From Klebsiella huaxiensis (lineage in GTDB: Bacteria > Pseudomonadota > Gammaproteobacteria > Enterobacterales > Enterobacteriaceae): a stretch of DNA of 64,000 nucleotides. Position numbers and translations under genes: made by a program. Of this stretch, positions 51,571-60,496 are shown one piece after another (position 1 is the first letter of the stretch; each line of letters starts with the position of its first letter). The stretch covers positions 4,092,001 to 4,156,000 of the forward strand of contig NZ_CP036175.1 in the NCBI RefSeq assembly GCF_003261575.2. The letters run 5' to 3'. The notes beneath the pieces are model-generated. The model made no database searches. It was not told the origin of the DNA and saw only the letters and a list, made by a program, of their open reading frames with translations.

Positions 51571-52459
51571 ACTTCACTCCTGAATTCACATTGGCTTCAT
51601 ACTGCGGGACAAGAAAACCCTGCTGGTATTTATCCGTTAACCACGCTTTGGCCTCGGCAATTCTCTCGCTATCCTGCCCGTCATTTTTAGCCCACATCTC
51701 AATCAGCCATGCGCCGCGATAGTTCAGCGCGGCAAGCGAGCGGAAAATCTCGCTGAAATCCACGCAGCCGGTGCCGAACGGCACATCGCGGAACTGCCCC
51801 AGCGAGGCGTGTGAAACGGGCTGGGTGTCCTTCAAATGGATGGCGCTGATTTTATGAATGCCTTTACTCAACTCTTCAGGAACATCGTTTTGCCACGCAC
51901 TTAAGTTGCCAACGTCCGGATAGACGCAGAACCACGGGCTACAGACCTTGCGCTCCAGATCCAGCCAGCGGGAGATATTGCTCATAAAGGCGGTGTCCAT
52001 GATCTCCATCGACAACATGATTTGCGCCTTCGCCGCTTCAGCCACCGCCCAGTTAATCCCTTCAATAAAATATTCGCGAGTTTGCGCGGAGGAGGATTCG
52101 TAGTAAACGTCATAGCCTGCCAGCTGGATATTGCGGATCCCGACGTGGCTGGCAAAGTCCAGCGCATCAAGCATCAGTTCGCGCGCCTTTAACCGGGTGT
52201 CACGGTTGACGCTACCAAAAGGATGGCTGCGGTGCGCGGAGAGGCACATGCTCGGCACATCGATGCCGCTATTAATTTTGTCAGCAACGAACGCCAGCCT
52301 CTGGCCACGGTTCCAGCGTAGTCGGGCCTGACGTTCCGGGCTCTCATCAACAGAGATTTCGAGGAAATCAAACTCCAGATTTGCTGCCAGTTCGAAGCGT
52401 TTTGGCCAGTCCAGCGTAGCGGGTAGCGCTTTTTCATAAATACCAAGTCTGGGCTTCAT
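51560..52459 (-). CDS. L-xylulose/L-ribulose 5-phosphate 3-epimerase (UlaE/SgbU-like)
   Basis: A 299-residue TIM-barrel epimerase of the xylose-isomerase-like superfamily, matching UlaE/SgbU in length. It should convert L-xylulose 5-phosphate to L-ribulose 5-phosphate. Landmarks are LGIYEKALPATLDWPKRFEL at the N-terminus, FDFLEISVDESPER (about 29-42), LSAHRSHPFGS (about 72-82), QLAGYDVYYE (about 112-121), MLSMEIMDTAFMS (metal glutamate, about 146-158), VYPDVGNLSAW and HLKDTQPVS. It overlaps both neighbours by a few bases, so the operon is tightly coupled. Confidence 0.92.
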   Translation of the reverse strand: MKPRLGIYEKALPATLDWPKRFELAANLEFDFLEISVDESPERQARLRWNRGQRLAFVADKINSGIDVPSMCLSAHRSHPFGSVNRDTRLKARELMLDALDFASHVGIRNIQLAGYDVYYESSSAQTREYFIEGINWAVAEAAKAQIMLSMEIMDTAFMSNISRWLDLERKVCSPWFCVYPDVGNLSAWQNDVPEELSKGIHKISAIHLKDTQPVSHASLGQFRDVPFGTGCVDFSEIFRSLAALNYRGAWLIEMWAKNDGQDSERIAEAKAWLTDKYQQGFLVPQYEANVNSGVKYAG

Positions 52460-53934
52460 TGTACCGCTCCCGTCGCCCTGGAGAGGCTTTGCGCAACCTG
52501 TAAATAACGGGCATAGCCTTCACGCAGCTGCTGATGTCGTTTGGCATCCGGCTGGTAACAAACGACTTCCGGCTGCGTCGCCTGGATAGCTTCGCTGAAA
52601 TTGGCATAGGCACCGGTTCCGGCAGCCGCGCATAATGCAGCCGCGCGACATCCGGCCTGTTCAATATCCACCACTTCCAAAGGGAGGTTGGAGGCATCGG
52701 CATACATCTGCGTCCAGCCTTTCGACTGGCTTGGGCCGCCGGTGAAGCGAATTTTTTGAATATCCTGATTGAGCTCAATAATGCGGTCCTGGTGCACCAG
52801 GTGGGAAAAGACGATCCCGCGATAGATGGCCGCAATAATGTCTTTTTTGGTGTGATGACCCGCCAGGCCGACCAGCGCACCGGGGAGATCCATCGCCAGA
52901 TTGGAACCAAACAGATACGGTAAAAAGACCAGATTGCTGTCGGTATCTTCCGCGATCCAGCTTTCGAAATGCTCATAGCAGTGGTCATCATCAGGAAAGA
53001 ACTGTTTCACAAACCAGGAGAGATTACTCGCCGAGGTCGGGCTGCCCTCATGAACAAAATATTTCCCCGGAATGCAGTATTTCCCCCAGATATACGGGAA
53101 GTCGCTGGCAATAATATTATCCGTCACCGAGGTGGCAATACTCCACGTTCCTGCCACCGCGCTGAGGGTATCAGCCCGATCAATCCCCGAAGAAACGGCG
53201 GAGGCAACCACATCGAAAAAGCCGCCGAAGACCGGCGTGCCAGGACACAGCCCGCAGTCCAGTGATGCCTGCAGGGTAATGTGGCCTACGCAATCCGTTG
53301 AGTTCACCACCGGCGCGGTTTTATCCACCACTTCCTCAATGCCAAATAGCGCCATCATGTCGCTGTCGTAGCGGGAGGTGAACTGGTTATAAAAATTGCT
53401 GCCGGAAATATTGGTAATTTCCGCCGTCGCTTCGCCGGTCAGGCGGAAACGGATGTAGTCGTGGACCATCAAAACGGCATCGATTCTGTCGTAATTGGCC
53501 GGCTCATACTCTTTAAGCCACGCCAGCAGCGACACCGGATGTCCGGTCCACAGCTGCTGTAATCCTTTCGGATAAGCCAGCTTGTCGATACCTTCGCGAT
53601 ACCATTTTTTGACAAACTCCAGCGCCCGGGTATCGGATGAAATAATCCCGTTGCGTACCGGCTCGCCTTTTTTATCAATCGCGTAAAGCCCCTTACCGTG
53701 CGAGGAAAAACCGATCCCGCCAATACTTAACGGCGGCACCTGGCTTTCATACATCACTTTTTTAATCACACTGCAAACGGTATCCCACAGTTCATGCATA
53801 TTCCGCTCGGTAAAACCCGGCTGTTCGGATAACACCTGCGCATATTGCGACGCGACGTGGATCTCTTGCCCTAGTTCATTATAGATACCGGCTTTGGTCA
53901 CCGTCCCGCCGATATCGACTCCGATAAAATTCAT
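52456..53934 (-). CDS. FGGY-family carbohydrate kinase, L-xylulokinase (LyxK)-like
   Basis: A 492-residue FGGY kinase of the hexokinase/actin fold. The phosphate-1 loop is GVDIGGTVTKAGIYNEL (about 5-21) and the second phosphate loop is LSAVAGTWSIATS. The stretch LWTGHPVSLLAWLKEYEPAN (about 123-142) and SPTSASNLSWF closely follow E. coli LyxK, so L-xylulose to L-xylulose 5-phosphate is the best guess. The downstream 3- and 4-epimerases fit that product. D-ribulose or another pentulose remains possible. Its stop overlaps the 3-epimerase start by four bases. Confidence 0.9.
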   Translation of the reverse strand: MNFIGVDIGGTVTKAGIYNELGQEIHVASQYAQVLSEQPGFTERNMHELWDTVCSVIKKVMYESQVPPLSIGGIGFSSHGKGLYAIDKKGEPVRNGIISSDTRALEFVKKWYREGIDKLAYPKGLQQLWTGHPVSLLAWLKEYEPANYDRIDAVLMVHDYIRFRLTGEATAEITNISGSNFYNQFTSRYDSDMMALFGIEEVVDKTAPVVNSTDCVGHITLQASLDCGLCPGTPVFGGFFDVVASAVSSGIDRADTLSAVAGTWSIATSVTDNIIASDFPYIWGKYCIPGKYFVHEGSPTSASNLSWFVKQFFPDDDHCYEHFESWIAEDTDSNLVFLPYLFGSNLAMDLPGALVGLAGHHTKKDIIAAIYRGIVFSHLVHQDRIIELNQDIQKIRFTGGPSQSKGWTQMYADASNLPLEVVDIEQAGCRAAALCAAAGTGAYANFSEAIQATQPEVVCYQPDAKRHQQLREGYARYLQVAQSLSRATGAVQ

Positions 53935-53961
53935 ATCCCTTCACCCCACAATGAAAATGAT

Positions 53962-54948
53962 TTAGCGTCTGGCAGAGCTAATAAAAGTGGCGCCCCAAAT
54001 AATGAGCCCTTTCACTACATACTGGACATAAGGCGAGATCCCCAGAAGATTTAAGCCATTATTCAGTACCCCGAGCATCATCGCGCCAATTAACGTACCA
54101 ATAATCATTCCTCGCCCACCGGCAATAGACGCGCCGCCGAGCACAACTGCGGCAATAGCATCCAGTTCAAAACCAACGCCGGCATTAGGCTGACCGCTCA
54201 TGACGCGCGAGGTAAAAATAAGCCCGGCGAAACTGGCGGTAAAACCACTAATAACGTAGACCAGCAACTTATAATATTTAACCCGCAGACCGCTCAGGCG
54301 TGCCGCCTCTTCGTTCCCCCCCAGGGAGTAGACATAGCGACCGAACGGCATATGGTTCAGGACGATATAAAATATGATATATAAAACCACCATCAGAATA
54401 ATCGGCACCTGAATACCGAACAGATATTCACGGCCCCAAAAGGCAAATGAATCAGGTAATCCAGAGATGGGATAGCCACCGGTATAAATCAGCGCCAGGC
54501 CCTTGGCAATAATCATCGCCCCGAGAGTGACGATAATGGGCGGCATCTTGCCATAAGCGGTTAAAAAGCCGTTAATCGCGCCAAAAGCCACGCCGGAACA
54601 CAAGCCGATAAGGATGGCTAACCATGGGTCTAAGCCATAATACTTCATTAACCCCGCCATCAGCGTACCGGCCAGCGCCATCACCGCGCCGACGGAGAGG
54701 TCGATACCACCGGTCAGAATTGCAAACGTCATGCCGATGGCGATAATGGCATTAATTGAAACCTGGCGGGCGACGGTCGAGAGGTTATCTACTGTTAAAA
54801 AGTAATCATTAAAAATAGCCATACAGGAAAACAGTAATACCAGACCGACAAACGGCAGGAACGCGGGCATCTTTAATAATCCATGGAGGATTTTTTTATT
54901 TTTTTCAGGAGATGCAACTGGCGCTAATGATGCATTTTCATTACTCAT
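53962..54948 (-). CDS. Ribose-type ABC transporter permease
   Basis: A 328-residue permease of the RbsC/AraH family with about ten membrane helices. Typical segments are NAIIAIGMTFAILTGGIDLS (about 66-85), VGAVMALAGTLMAGL, and the cytoplasmic EAA-like loop YVYSLGGNEEAARLSGLRVK (about 205-224) that contacts the ATPase. It ends with NNGLNLLGISPYVQYVVKGL. It works with the ATPase encoded 10 bp upstream and the periplasmic binding protein. The substrate is presumably the polyol or pentulose used by the operon. Confidence 0.93.
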   Translation of the reverse strand: MSNENASLAPVASPEKNKKILHGLLKMPAFLPFVGLVLLFSCMAIFNDYFLTVDNLSTVARQVSINAIIAIGMTFAILTGGIDLSVGAVMALAGTLMAGLMKYYGLDPWLAILIGLCSGVAFGAINGFLTAYGKMPPIIVTLGAMIIAKGLALIYTGGYPISGLPDSFAFWGREYLFGIQVPIILMVVLYIIFYIVLNHMPFGRYVYSLGGNEEAARLSGLRVKYYKLLVYVISGFTASFAGLIFTSRVMSGQPNAGVGFELDAIAAVVLGGASIAGGRGMIIGTLIGAMMLGVLNNGLNLLGISPYVQYVVKGLIIWGATFISSARR

Positions 54949-54958
54949 TTAAGACTCC

Positions 54959-56443
54959 CTAAATAATATTACCGGCGGCATGCAGCATAATGACCGTGGA
55001 ATTTATATTTTCATTTTCAAGTTCGGCAACGATATCGCCATCACGAAAAACCATGACGCGGTCGCTAACGCCAATCACTTCCGGCAACTCTGATGAAATC
55101 ATAATTATCGAAATACCTTGTTCGGTAAGATTGCGCATAATTTGATAGATTTCAGATTTAGCCCCTACATCAATGCCGCGAGTTGGCTCATCAAAAATCA
55201 AAATATTGACATCATGATTTAACCAGCGGGAAATAACGACTTTCTGCTGATTACCACCGCTTAATGTTCCGACGGCGGTAAAAGCATCCGGCGTTTTTAC
55301 CCCAACGTGACGAATTAAATGCTCAGCCGTTTTACGCTCTTCACCATCACGAATTAGCGAATAGTGGCAAGTATGCTTGTTGAGCCAGATATTATCTTTA
55401 ACTGAAAAACCTAGCACCAGCCCCTGAGTTTTACGGCTTTCAGGCAATAAGCCAATGCCCAGCTGTAGAGCCTGATCGGTGGACTTTATCGAGACCTCTT
55501 TCCCCGCCAGACGGACATGTTTTTTAAAGCATTTATCCGCGCCGGTCAGCGCCAGAATCGCTTCTGAACGCCCCGACCCCACGAGTCCGGCGAGGCCTAA
55601 GATTTCGCCTTTGCGCAGCGTTAATCGGTTCACTTTGCTGCTTTCGGTAAGCTGAATTTCCGCATCCAGCAGAAGATCATGATTCTCCAGCGTCCGTCGC
55701 TCCGGATAGATATTCTCCACCTCGCGGCCAACCATCATCTGGATCATCTCCGCGAGATCGATATCATCAACCTTCGCTGAACCGATGTATTTCCCATCAC
55801 GCAAGATGCTCAGGCTGTCGCAAATCTCGTAGATTTCCTCAAGATGGTGAGAGATGAAGAACATGCCCACGCCTTTCGCTTTTAAATCGCGCATCACGCG
55901 AAAAAGGTGTTCCGCTTCGCTTGGGGTTAAGGTGGCAGTCGGTTCATCGAGGATCAGAATACGGGCATCCAGCGAGAGCGCTTTGGCAATTTCCACGAAC
56001 TGCTGCTCAGCCACGCTGAGATGGCAAATTTGCTCATCGGGATCCAGCGTCACGCCGAGCTCTTTAAAGATCCTGAGAGCCTCGCGGCGCATGGTTTTAC
56101 GGTCTAATAAACCAAATGGATTCACTTTCTCGCGGTTGAGAAAAATATTCTCATAGGCATTAAGATAGGGAATAAGAGAAAATTCCTGAAAAATAATCCC
56201 AACGCCACACTGAATGGCATCGCGATAATTATGAAAATGCTGCTGCTTGCCATCAATAAAAATGTTGCCGGTATCCGGTTGATATATCCCACAGAGGATT
56301 TTCATCAACGTGGATTTACCCGCGCCATTTTCACCGAGTAAAGCATGCACCTCCCCTCGCCCAAGGGTAATATTGACATTATCGAGCGCCTTGACTCCGG
56401 GGAAGCTTTTACTGACATTTTTGACTTCCAGTAAGCTGGGCAT
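54959..56443 (-). CDS. Ribose-type sugar ABC transporter ATPase
   Basis: A two-domain sugar ABC ATPase of 494 residues (RbsA/XylG type). The first cassette is complete: Walker A GENGAGKSTLMKIL (about 36-49), signature LSVAEQQFVEIAKAL and Walker B ILILDEPTATLT. The second has the usual degenerate Walker A (LVGSGRSEAILAL) with intact signature LSGGNQQKVVISRWL and Walker B ILIFDEPTRGIDVG. The ATG at 56443 is preferred because GGAG stands eight bases before it; ATG 56449 would add two residues and sits too close. It energises the adjacent permease. Confidence 0.93.
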   Translation of the reverse strand: MPSLLEVKNVSKSFPGVKALDNVNITLGRGEVHALLGENGAGKSTLMKILCGIYQPDTGNIFIDGKQQHFHNYRDAIQCGVGIIFQEFSLIPYLNAYENIFLNREKVNPFGLLDRKTMRREALRIFKELGVTLDPDEQICHLSVAEQQFVEIAKALSLDARILILDEPTATLTPSEAEHLFRVMRDLKAKGVGMFFISHHLEEIYEICDSLSILRDGKYIGSAKVDDIDLAEMIQMMVGREVENIYPERRTLENHDLLLDAEIQLTESSKVNRLTLRKGEILGLAGLVGSGRSEAILALTGADKCFKKHVRLAGKEVSIKSTDQALQLGIGLLPESRKTQGLVLGFSVKDNIWLNKHTCHYSLIRDGEERKTAEHLIRHVGVKTPDAFTAVGTLSGGNQQKVVISRWLNHDVNILIFDEPTRGIDVGAKSEIYQIMRNLTEQGISIIMISSELPEVIGVSDRVMVFRDGDIVAELENENINSTVIMLHAAGNII

Positions 56444-56548
56444 GAACATCGCTCCATGACGACACGATAATATATCGTGCCATACTTTAATAAGAATCCA
56501 CGACGGCCCACGAACTTAATCGCGAGCCGTTATGGAGTAATAACGCTC

Positions 56549-57463
56549 TTACCAATGGAAATCTTTGGCGTTTGTTTTATCAATAAGCTTCACATCAACA
56601 GGAATCTCTTTCGGAATATTCGCGCCCCAATGTTTAGCCAGCGCAATACCTAAACCGATACGTAACTGGTCGCGCGGGAACTGCGCGGCAGTGGCAATAA
56701 ATGGCGTATTGCCTTTAGCAATTTCAGCTACCGCTTCCGGCGAACCGTCAACGCTAACTAATTTCACATCACGGCCGGAAGACTGAATAGCCGCCAGCGC
56801 ACCAAGAGAGCCAACGTCGTTAACGCTGAAAATACCGTTGAGCGTTGGATTGGATTGCAACATATTTTCCGTCACGCTCATGGAGGTATCGCGTTCTTGC
56901 TTGCCGTTCAGTTTGGTAATGACTTTAATATTAGGATGCTTTTTCATCGCATCTTCAAAACCACGAACGCGTTCCAGAATAGGTACCACGGGAATGCCAT
57001 CGAGAATCGCGACGTTGCCTTTATCCCCCAGCGCTTTGGCTAAATGCTCACCGGCAATAAAACCTGCGTCATAGTTTTTAGAACCGACAAATGAGTCAAT
57101 AGGCCCGTTTGCCTGAGCATCAATCGCTACCACCACCACACCTGCTTTTTTCGCCGCCAGAACTGCCGTTTCCGCGCCTACGCTATCAGCTGGGTTGATC
57201 AGCAGAATATCAATTTTCTTCTGCAACATATCCTCAACGTCGCTAATCTGCTTGGAGACATCATGCGCAGCATCAGCAGTATATACAGTGGCATTAATAT
57301 CTTTCGCCGACTGCTCAAGTGATTCTTTCATGGTGACAAAATATTCGTTATTCAATTCCTGGAACGACATACCGATAGTTAGCGGCTTAGCATTAACGCA
57401 GGCGACCATACTCATCGCCAGAAGTCCTGAGAGTAATGCTTTCGTATTCAATTTTACAGGCAT
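56549..57463 (-). CDS. Periplasmic sugar-binding protein (RbsB-like)
   Basis: A 304-residue substrate-binding protein of the ribose/galactose (Peripla_BP_4) family. A signal peptide is clear: MPVKLNTKALLSGLLAMSMV then ACVNA, with cleavage before KPLTIG. Typical are TIGMSFQELNNEYFVTMKES (about 29-48), DILLINPADSVGAETAVLAA (about 86-105), VVVVAIDAQANGPIDSFVGS and FSVNDVGSLGALAAIQ. A 13-bp-arm hairpin stands just upstream of its ribosome site (AAGGAG). The gap to the dehydrogenase gene (233 bp) is larger than elsewhere in the operon. Confidence 0.93.
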   Translation of the reverse strand: MPVKLNTKALLSGLLAMSMVACVNAKPLTIGMSFQELNNEYFVTMKESLEQSAKDINATVYTADAAHDVSKQISDVEDMLQKKIDILLINPADSVGAETAVLAAKKAGVVVVAIDAQANGPIDSFVGSKNYDAGFIAGEHLAKALGDKGNVAILDGIPVVPILERVRGFEDAMKKHPNIKVITKLNGKQERDTSMSVTENMLQSNPTLNGIFSVNDVGSLGALAAIQSSGRDVKLVSVDGSPEAVAEIAKGNTPFIATAAQFPRDQLRIGLGIALAKHWGANIPKEIPVDVKLIDKTNAKDFHW

Positions 57464-57487
57464 TCAATATCTCCTTTTTGAGTTATG

Positions 57488-57516
57488 CGCTAAAGGATAA
57501 AGATTATCCTTTAGCG
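57488..57516 (-). promoter_or_regulatory. Perfect 13-bp inverted repeat before the binding-protein gene
   Basis: CGCTAAAGGATAA (57488-57500) and TTATCCTTTAGCG (57504-57516) are perfect arms with a three-base loop, about 25 bases before the binding-protein ATG. On the - strand it has no T-run. It may be a repressor site or an mRNA stem that adjusts binding-protein expression relative to the dehydrogenase. Confidence 0.65.
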
Positions 57517-57696
57517 TTTTCATGGTACGAATGTTGCCTGATAGCCTGAGCAATAAATTAACGACCGGTAGACATCATCAGACCACCGATATTTACCCCA
57601 GTTATCACCATGATACAAATCCAGTATTTATTTAGCCTCCATTTATTTCAATGTAGTGACACTCAAAATAAATGAAACTATTTAATTTTTAAATTT

Positions 57697-58770
57697 TTAT
57701 GGTTTAATAACGACCTTGATAGAATCCAGCGATTTTGCCATTTCAAACGCCGCTTTCCACTCATCGATAGAATAGAAATGAGTGACGACACCTTTCGCAG
57801 TCAGCAGGCCGCGCTCAAAGAGATCGATGGCGATTTCATAGCTGTACGGGCCAAGATGCGCACCGCGAATATCCAGCTCTTTTCGGTCGCCAATGATCGA
57901 CCAGTCGGCGGTGGTTTCTTTACCAAACACGCTGAACTCGACAAAACGACCCAGTTTACGAATCATCTCCAGTCCCTGGGTAACGCCAATCGGCGCGCCG
58001 GTAGCTTCAATGTAGACGTCGCAGCCGTAGCCTTCGGTCATGGCTTTAACAATGGCAACGGCGTCTTCTTTGGCTGCATTGATAACCACATCCGCACCAA
58101 ACTCTTTCGCCAGCGCCAGACGGTCTTCCATGGTGTCGATCACCACCAACTTTTTCGGCGTCTTAAGATGCGCGACCTGTACCATGCACAGACCCAGCGG
58201 GCCGGCACCAGCGATAACAACAACATCATCCAGATCGATATCCCCACGGCGTACCGTATGGATAGCACAGGCCATTGGCTCGATAAGCGCCGCATCTTCT
58301 TCACTTAATGATTCGGGGATTTTGTGAATAATCGCCCTTTCGGAGAAGCGCATATATTCAGCCATACCGCCATCGGCAACATCCTTTTGAAAACCATAAA
58401 TATCATGGGTTTCACACATCCAGTATTTCCCGGTTTTACAGAAGCGACATTCATGACAAGGTACAATCTGCTCCGCCAGAATACGATCGCCAATTTTTAA
58501 TTTATATTTTTCTGCCGAGCCGGGGCCTAATTCAGCAACCCTGCCATAGAATTCATGTCCTGGCACCACTGGCGTTTTCACCCATGGGTTTTCACCCCAA
58601 AACATCGGTGCGCCGTCCTGGGCTTTGCAATCACCAGCACATATTCCACAGCCATCAACTTTAATAACCACTTCTTTTTCTTGTGCTACCGGGCGCGTAA
58701 TCTTTTCAAAGCGGTAATCCTGGGGACCATGGCACACAACAGCTTTCATATCTTCAGGTAATTGTTCCAT
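57697..58770 (-). CDS. Zinc-dependent polyol/alcohol dehydrogenase
   Basis: A 357-residue medium-chain dehydrogenase. The catalytic-zinc region is CGICAGDCKAQDG and GHEFYGRVAELG (the GHE motif); the structural-zinc cysteines are in CHECRFCKTGKYWMC. The NAD(P) fold is VVIAGAGPLGLCMVQVA. It resembles erythritol/L-threitol dehydrogenases as I remember them (MKAVVCHGPQDY start, DIYGF, LGRFVEFSVF, LDIRGAHLGPY). In this operon it would oxidise a polyol to the ketose used by the LyxK-like kinase (inference). ATG 58770 is chosen over longer starts because TGAGG stands six bases before it. Confidence 0.9.
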   Translation of the reverse strand: MEQLPEDMKAVVCHGPQDYRFEKITRPVAQEKEVVIKVDGCGICAGDCKAQDGAPMFWGENPWVKTPVVPGHEFYGRVAELGPGSAEKYKLKIGDRILAEQIVPCHECRFCKTGKYWMCETHDIYGFQKDVADGGMAEYMRFSERAIIHKIPESLSEEDAALIEPMACAIHTVRRGDIDLDDVVVIAGAGPLGLCMVQVAHLKTPKKLVVIDTMEDRLALAKEFGADVVINAAKEDAVAIVKAMTEGYGCDVYIEATGAPIGVTQGLEMIRKLGRFVEFSVFGKETTADWSIIGDRKELDIRGAHLGPYSYEIAIDLFERGLLTAKGVVTHFYSIDEWKAAFEMAKSLDSIKVVIKP

Positions 58771-58886
58771 CGTAAACCTCATTTTCGGATAAGTAATGAA
58801 GATGGATAGTATTGCTGACGCAATTATCCTCCACCTGGCACAAGAGTCGTGAGATGATGATGCAAATGAATTATTACGTAGAGAGT

Positions 58887-59684
58887 TTAACTGGTCTCTA
58901 CGATTTTCAAGCATTCCTGACGATAGATATCCTTTGGTAGCTTATTAGTAATAAGAACATCAATATCTGCCAGGTCACATATTTTATATAATGAATAACG
59001 TTCAAATTTACTGCTATCTACCATCAGAATTTTTTGGTCGGCCACTTTCAGCATTTCCTGTTTCAGACGCACGTTGACTTCATTGCTATCTTTGATTTCC
59101 AGGCCAGAATCAAGGCCCTGGCAAGAAAAGAACAGTTTATTGACCTTAAAGTTATTAATAATAAATTCAGCTACCGGCCCATGAAAATCGCCGTGTCTTT
59201 CAGAATATTCACCACCCACGCTGACAATTCTTATTTTCTTTCGGCAGGCCAATGTCTGAATAATATTTAATGAATTGGTAATTACCGTCAGTTCAATATC
59301 GGGCAACTGCCGTGCTAAAAACCAGCATGAACTGCTATTGTCCATAATAATGCATTCATGCTCATAAATGTACTGTAATGCGCTTTTGGCAATACGCATT
59401 TTTCGCTCTGGCTGCTCTTTTGTTCGCTTAATAAATGCTTCAGCTTTATCGACAAAATTCCCATTATTTGTGGGATTATCCACATCTAAAAATGATGCAT
59501 TATTTTCTGAAATCATCGCGCCGCCAAAGCTACGGACCAATTTTTTATTTTTGGCGAGCACAGTTAAATCTCGGCGAATAGTTTCTGGAGACACGCCAAA
59601 TATTCTCGACAATTCATTGACTCTAGCACAACCGTTTTCAACGACAAATTCCAGAATTAATGAGTGACGTTTAACTTGTAACAT
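58887..59684 (-). CDS. DeoR-family transcriptional regulator of the polyol operon
   Basis: A DeoR-type regulator of 265 residues. The helix-turn-helix is VNELSRIFGVSPETIRRDLT (about 21-40) followed by LAKNKKLVRSFGGAM. The effector domain shows IMDNSSSCWFLARQ, VITNSLNIIQTL and the C-terminal VDSSKFERYSLYKICDLADI. A TTG start would add four residues; ATG 59684 is preferred. It is the first gene in the direction of transcription, 116 bp before the dehydrogenase, so it probably controls the operon and itself. Confidence 0.9.
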   Translation of the reverse strand: MLQVKRHSLILEFVVENGCARVNELSRIFGVSPETIRRDLTVLAKNKKLVRSFGGAMISENNASFLDVDNPTNNGNFVDKAEAFIKRTKEQPERKMRIAKSALQYIYEHECIIMDNSSSCWFLARQLPDIELTVITNSLNIIQTLACRKKIRIVSVGGEYSERHGDFHGPVAEFIINNFKVNKLFFSCQGLDSGLEIKDSNEVNVRLKQEMLKVADQKILMVDSSKFERYSLYKICDLADIDVLITNKLPKDIYRQECLKIVETS

Positions 59685-60017
59685 ATAAGTTCTCAAGAAA
59701 GCATCCAGGATTTAATGACATAAATGTAACAAAATCATCCATATCATTAAGTGATTCAAATCATACAAAATCAAAACAAGCGTTCAGATTTTTTTAATTT
59801 GAAGTTGATCATATATTTAAAGAAAATTGCATTTCTTAAGATTGGATTTTGTGACAATGGTAGCAAAATATAACTTCATTGATGCCCAGGCACTCAACTT
59901 CAATCTACAGAATGGGCAAACCCGGTCAAAAAAATAATACCCGTTTGTGCCCGATTCAGTCATTGCAGAATGCGCATAATCTATATTGTCGCGATAGCAG
60001 GTCAAATAACCTCGTGG
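59685..60017. other. AT-rich intergenic region upstream of the deoR gene
   Basis: About 330 bp with the promoter of the deoR-type gene reading left. An imperfect inverted repeat (GGGCAAACCCGG near 59914 and CCCGTTTGTGCCC near 59939-59951) lies in the middle. Short open frames on both strands have no ribosome site or family resemblance. I see no RNA gene. Confidence 0.45.
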
Positions 60018-60437
60018 TCAAACCTTACGGCAGCGCCATAGCGTCACCACTTTCGCCGCTTCCGAGAGTAGTAAAAGCCCGATAAAGAACACTATCCCCT
60101 TGAACCCCATTTCACGCAGCATCCATAACACCAGCGAAAGCGACGGCAGCATAAAGACCAGCCGTAACGGCGTTTGCGCCCATGTCAGCCACAGGGCATA
60201 GCGGCTCTGACGCAAGAATAGAATCATCGACACGGGAATGCTGATTATCAACAAAAAATTAAGCGGGAACAGCCAGGCGGCCGCGGAGCCGTAGGTATGC
60301 AGGAGCTGGAGATATGCGAGGATATCGTCGTAGAACGGTACGCGTCGGTGATAGAGGTTCCAGCCGACAAACTCAATGAGATAAAAAAGATCCATCCCAG
60401 CCCAAAACCAAAAGACTTTTTTACGTTTCAGTTTCAT
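60018..60437 (-). CDS. Small inner-membrane protein of unknown function
   Basis: A 139-residue protein with a basic N-terminus (MKLKRKKVFWFWAGMDLFYL) and four predicted membrane segments: about residues 8-27, 48-72, 82-105 and 111-130. The charged ends (WRCRKV) suggest that both termini are cytoplasmic. I do not recognise a family. AAGGAG stands just before the ATG, and a pgm terminator separates it from pgm upstream. It is the first gene of the accessory block after pgm. Confidence 0.75.
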   Translation of the reverse strand: MKLKRKKVFWFWAGMDLFYLIEFVGWNLYHRRVPFYDDILAYLQLLHTYGSAAAWLFPLNFLLIISIPVSMILFLRQSRYALWLTWAQTPLRLVFMLPSLSLVLWMLREMGFKGIVFFIGLLLLSEAAKVVTLWRCRKV

Positions 60438-60450
60438 CGCACTCCTTGCG

Positions 60451-60477
60451 AAAAAAACAGGCCCTGAAAAGGGCCTG
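60451..60477 (-). terminator. pgm terminator
   Basis: On the - strand CAGGCCC-TTTTCA-GGGCCTG (60477-60458) is followed by seven T. It lies 20 bases past the pgm stop and just before the small membrane-protein gene. Confidence 0.92.
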
Positions 60478-60496
60478 ATTATGATGATGACTTAGC

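Noticed and set aside
59817..60085. Two short open frames (62 and 68 codons) on opposite strands between the deoR gene and the membrane protein
   Set aside because: They overlap each other antisense, lack ribosome sites and have no recognised similarity.
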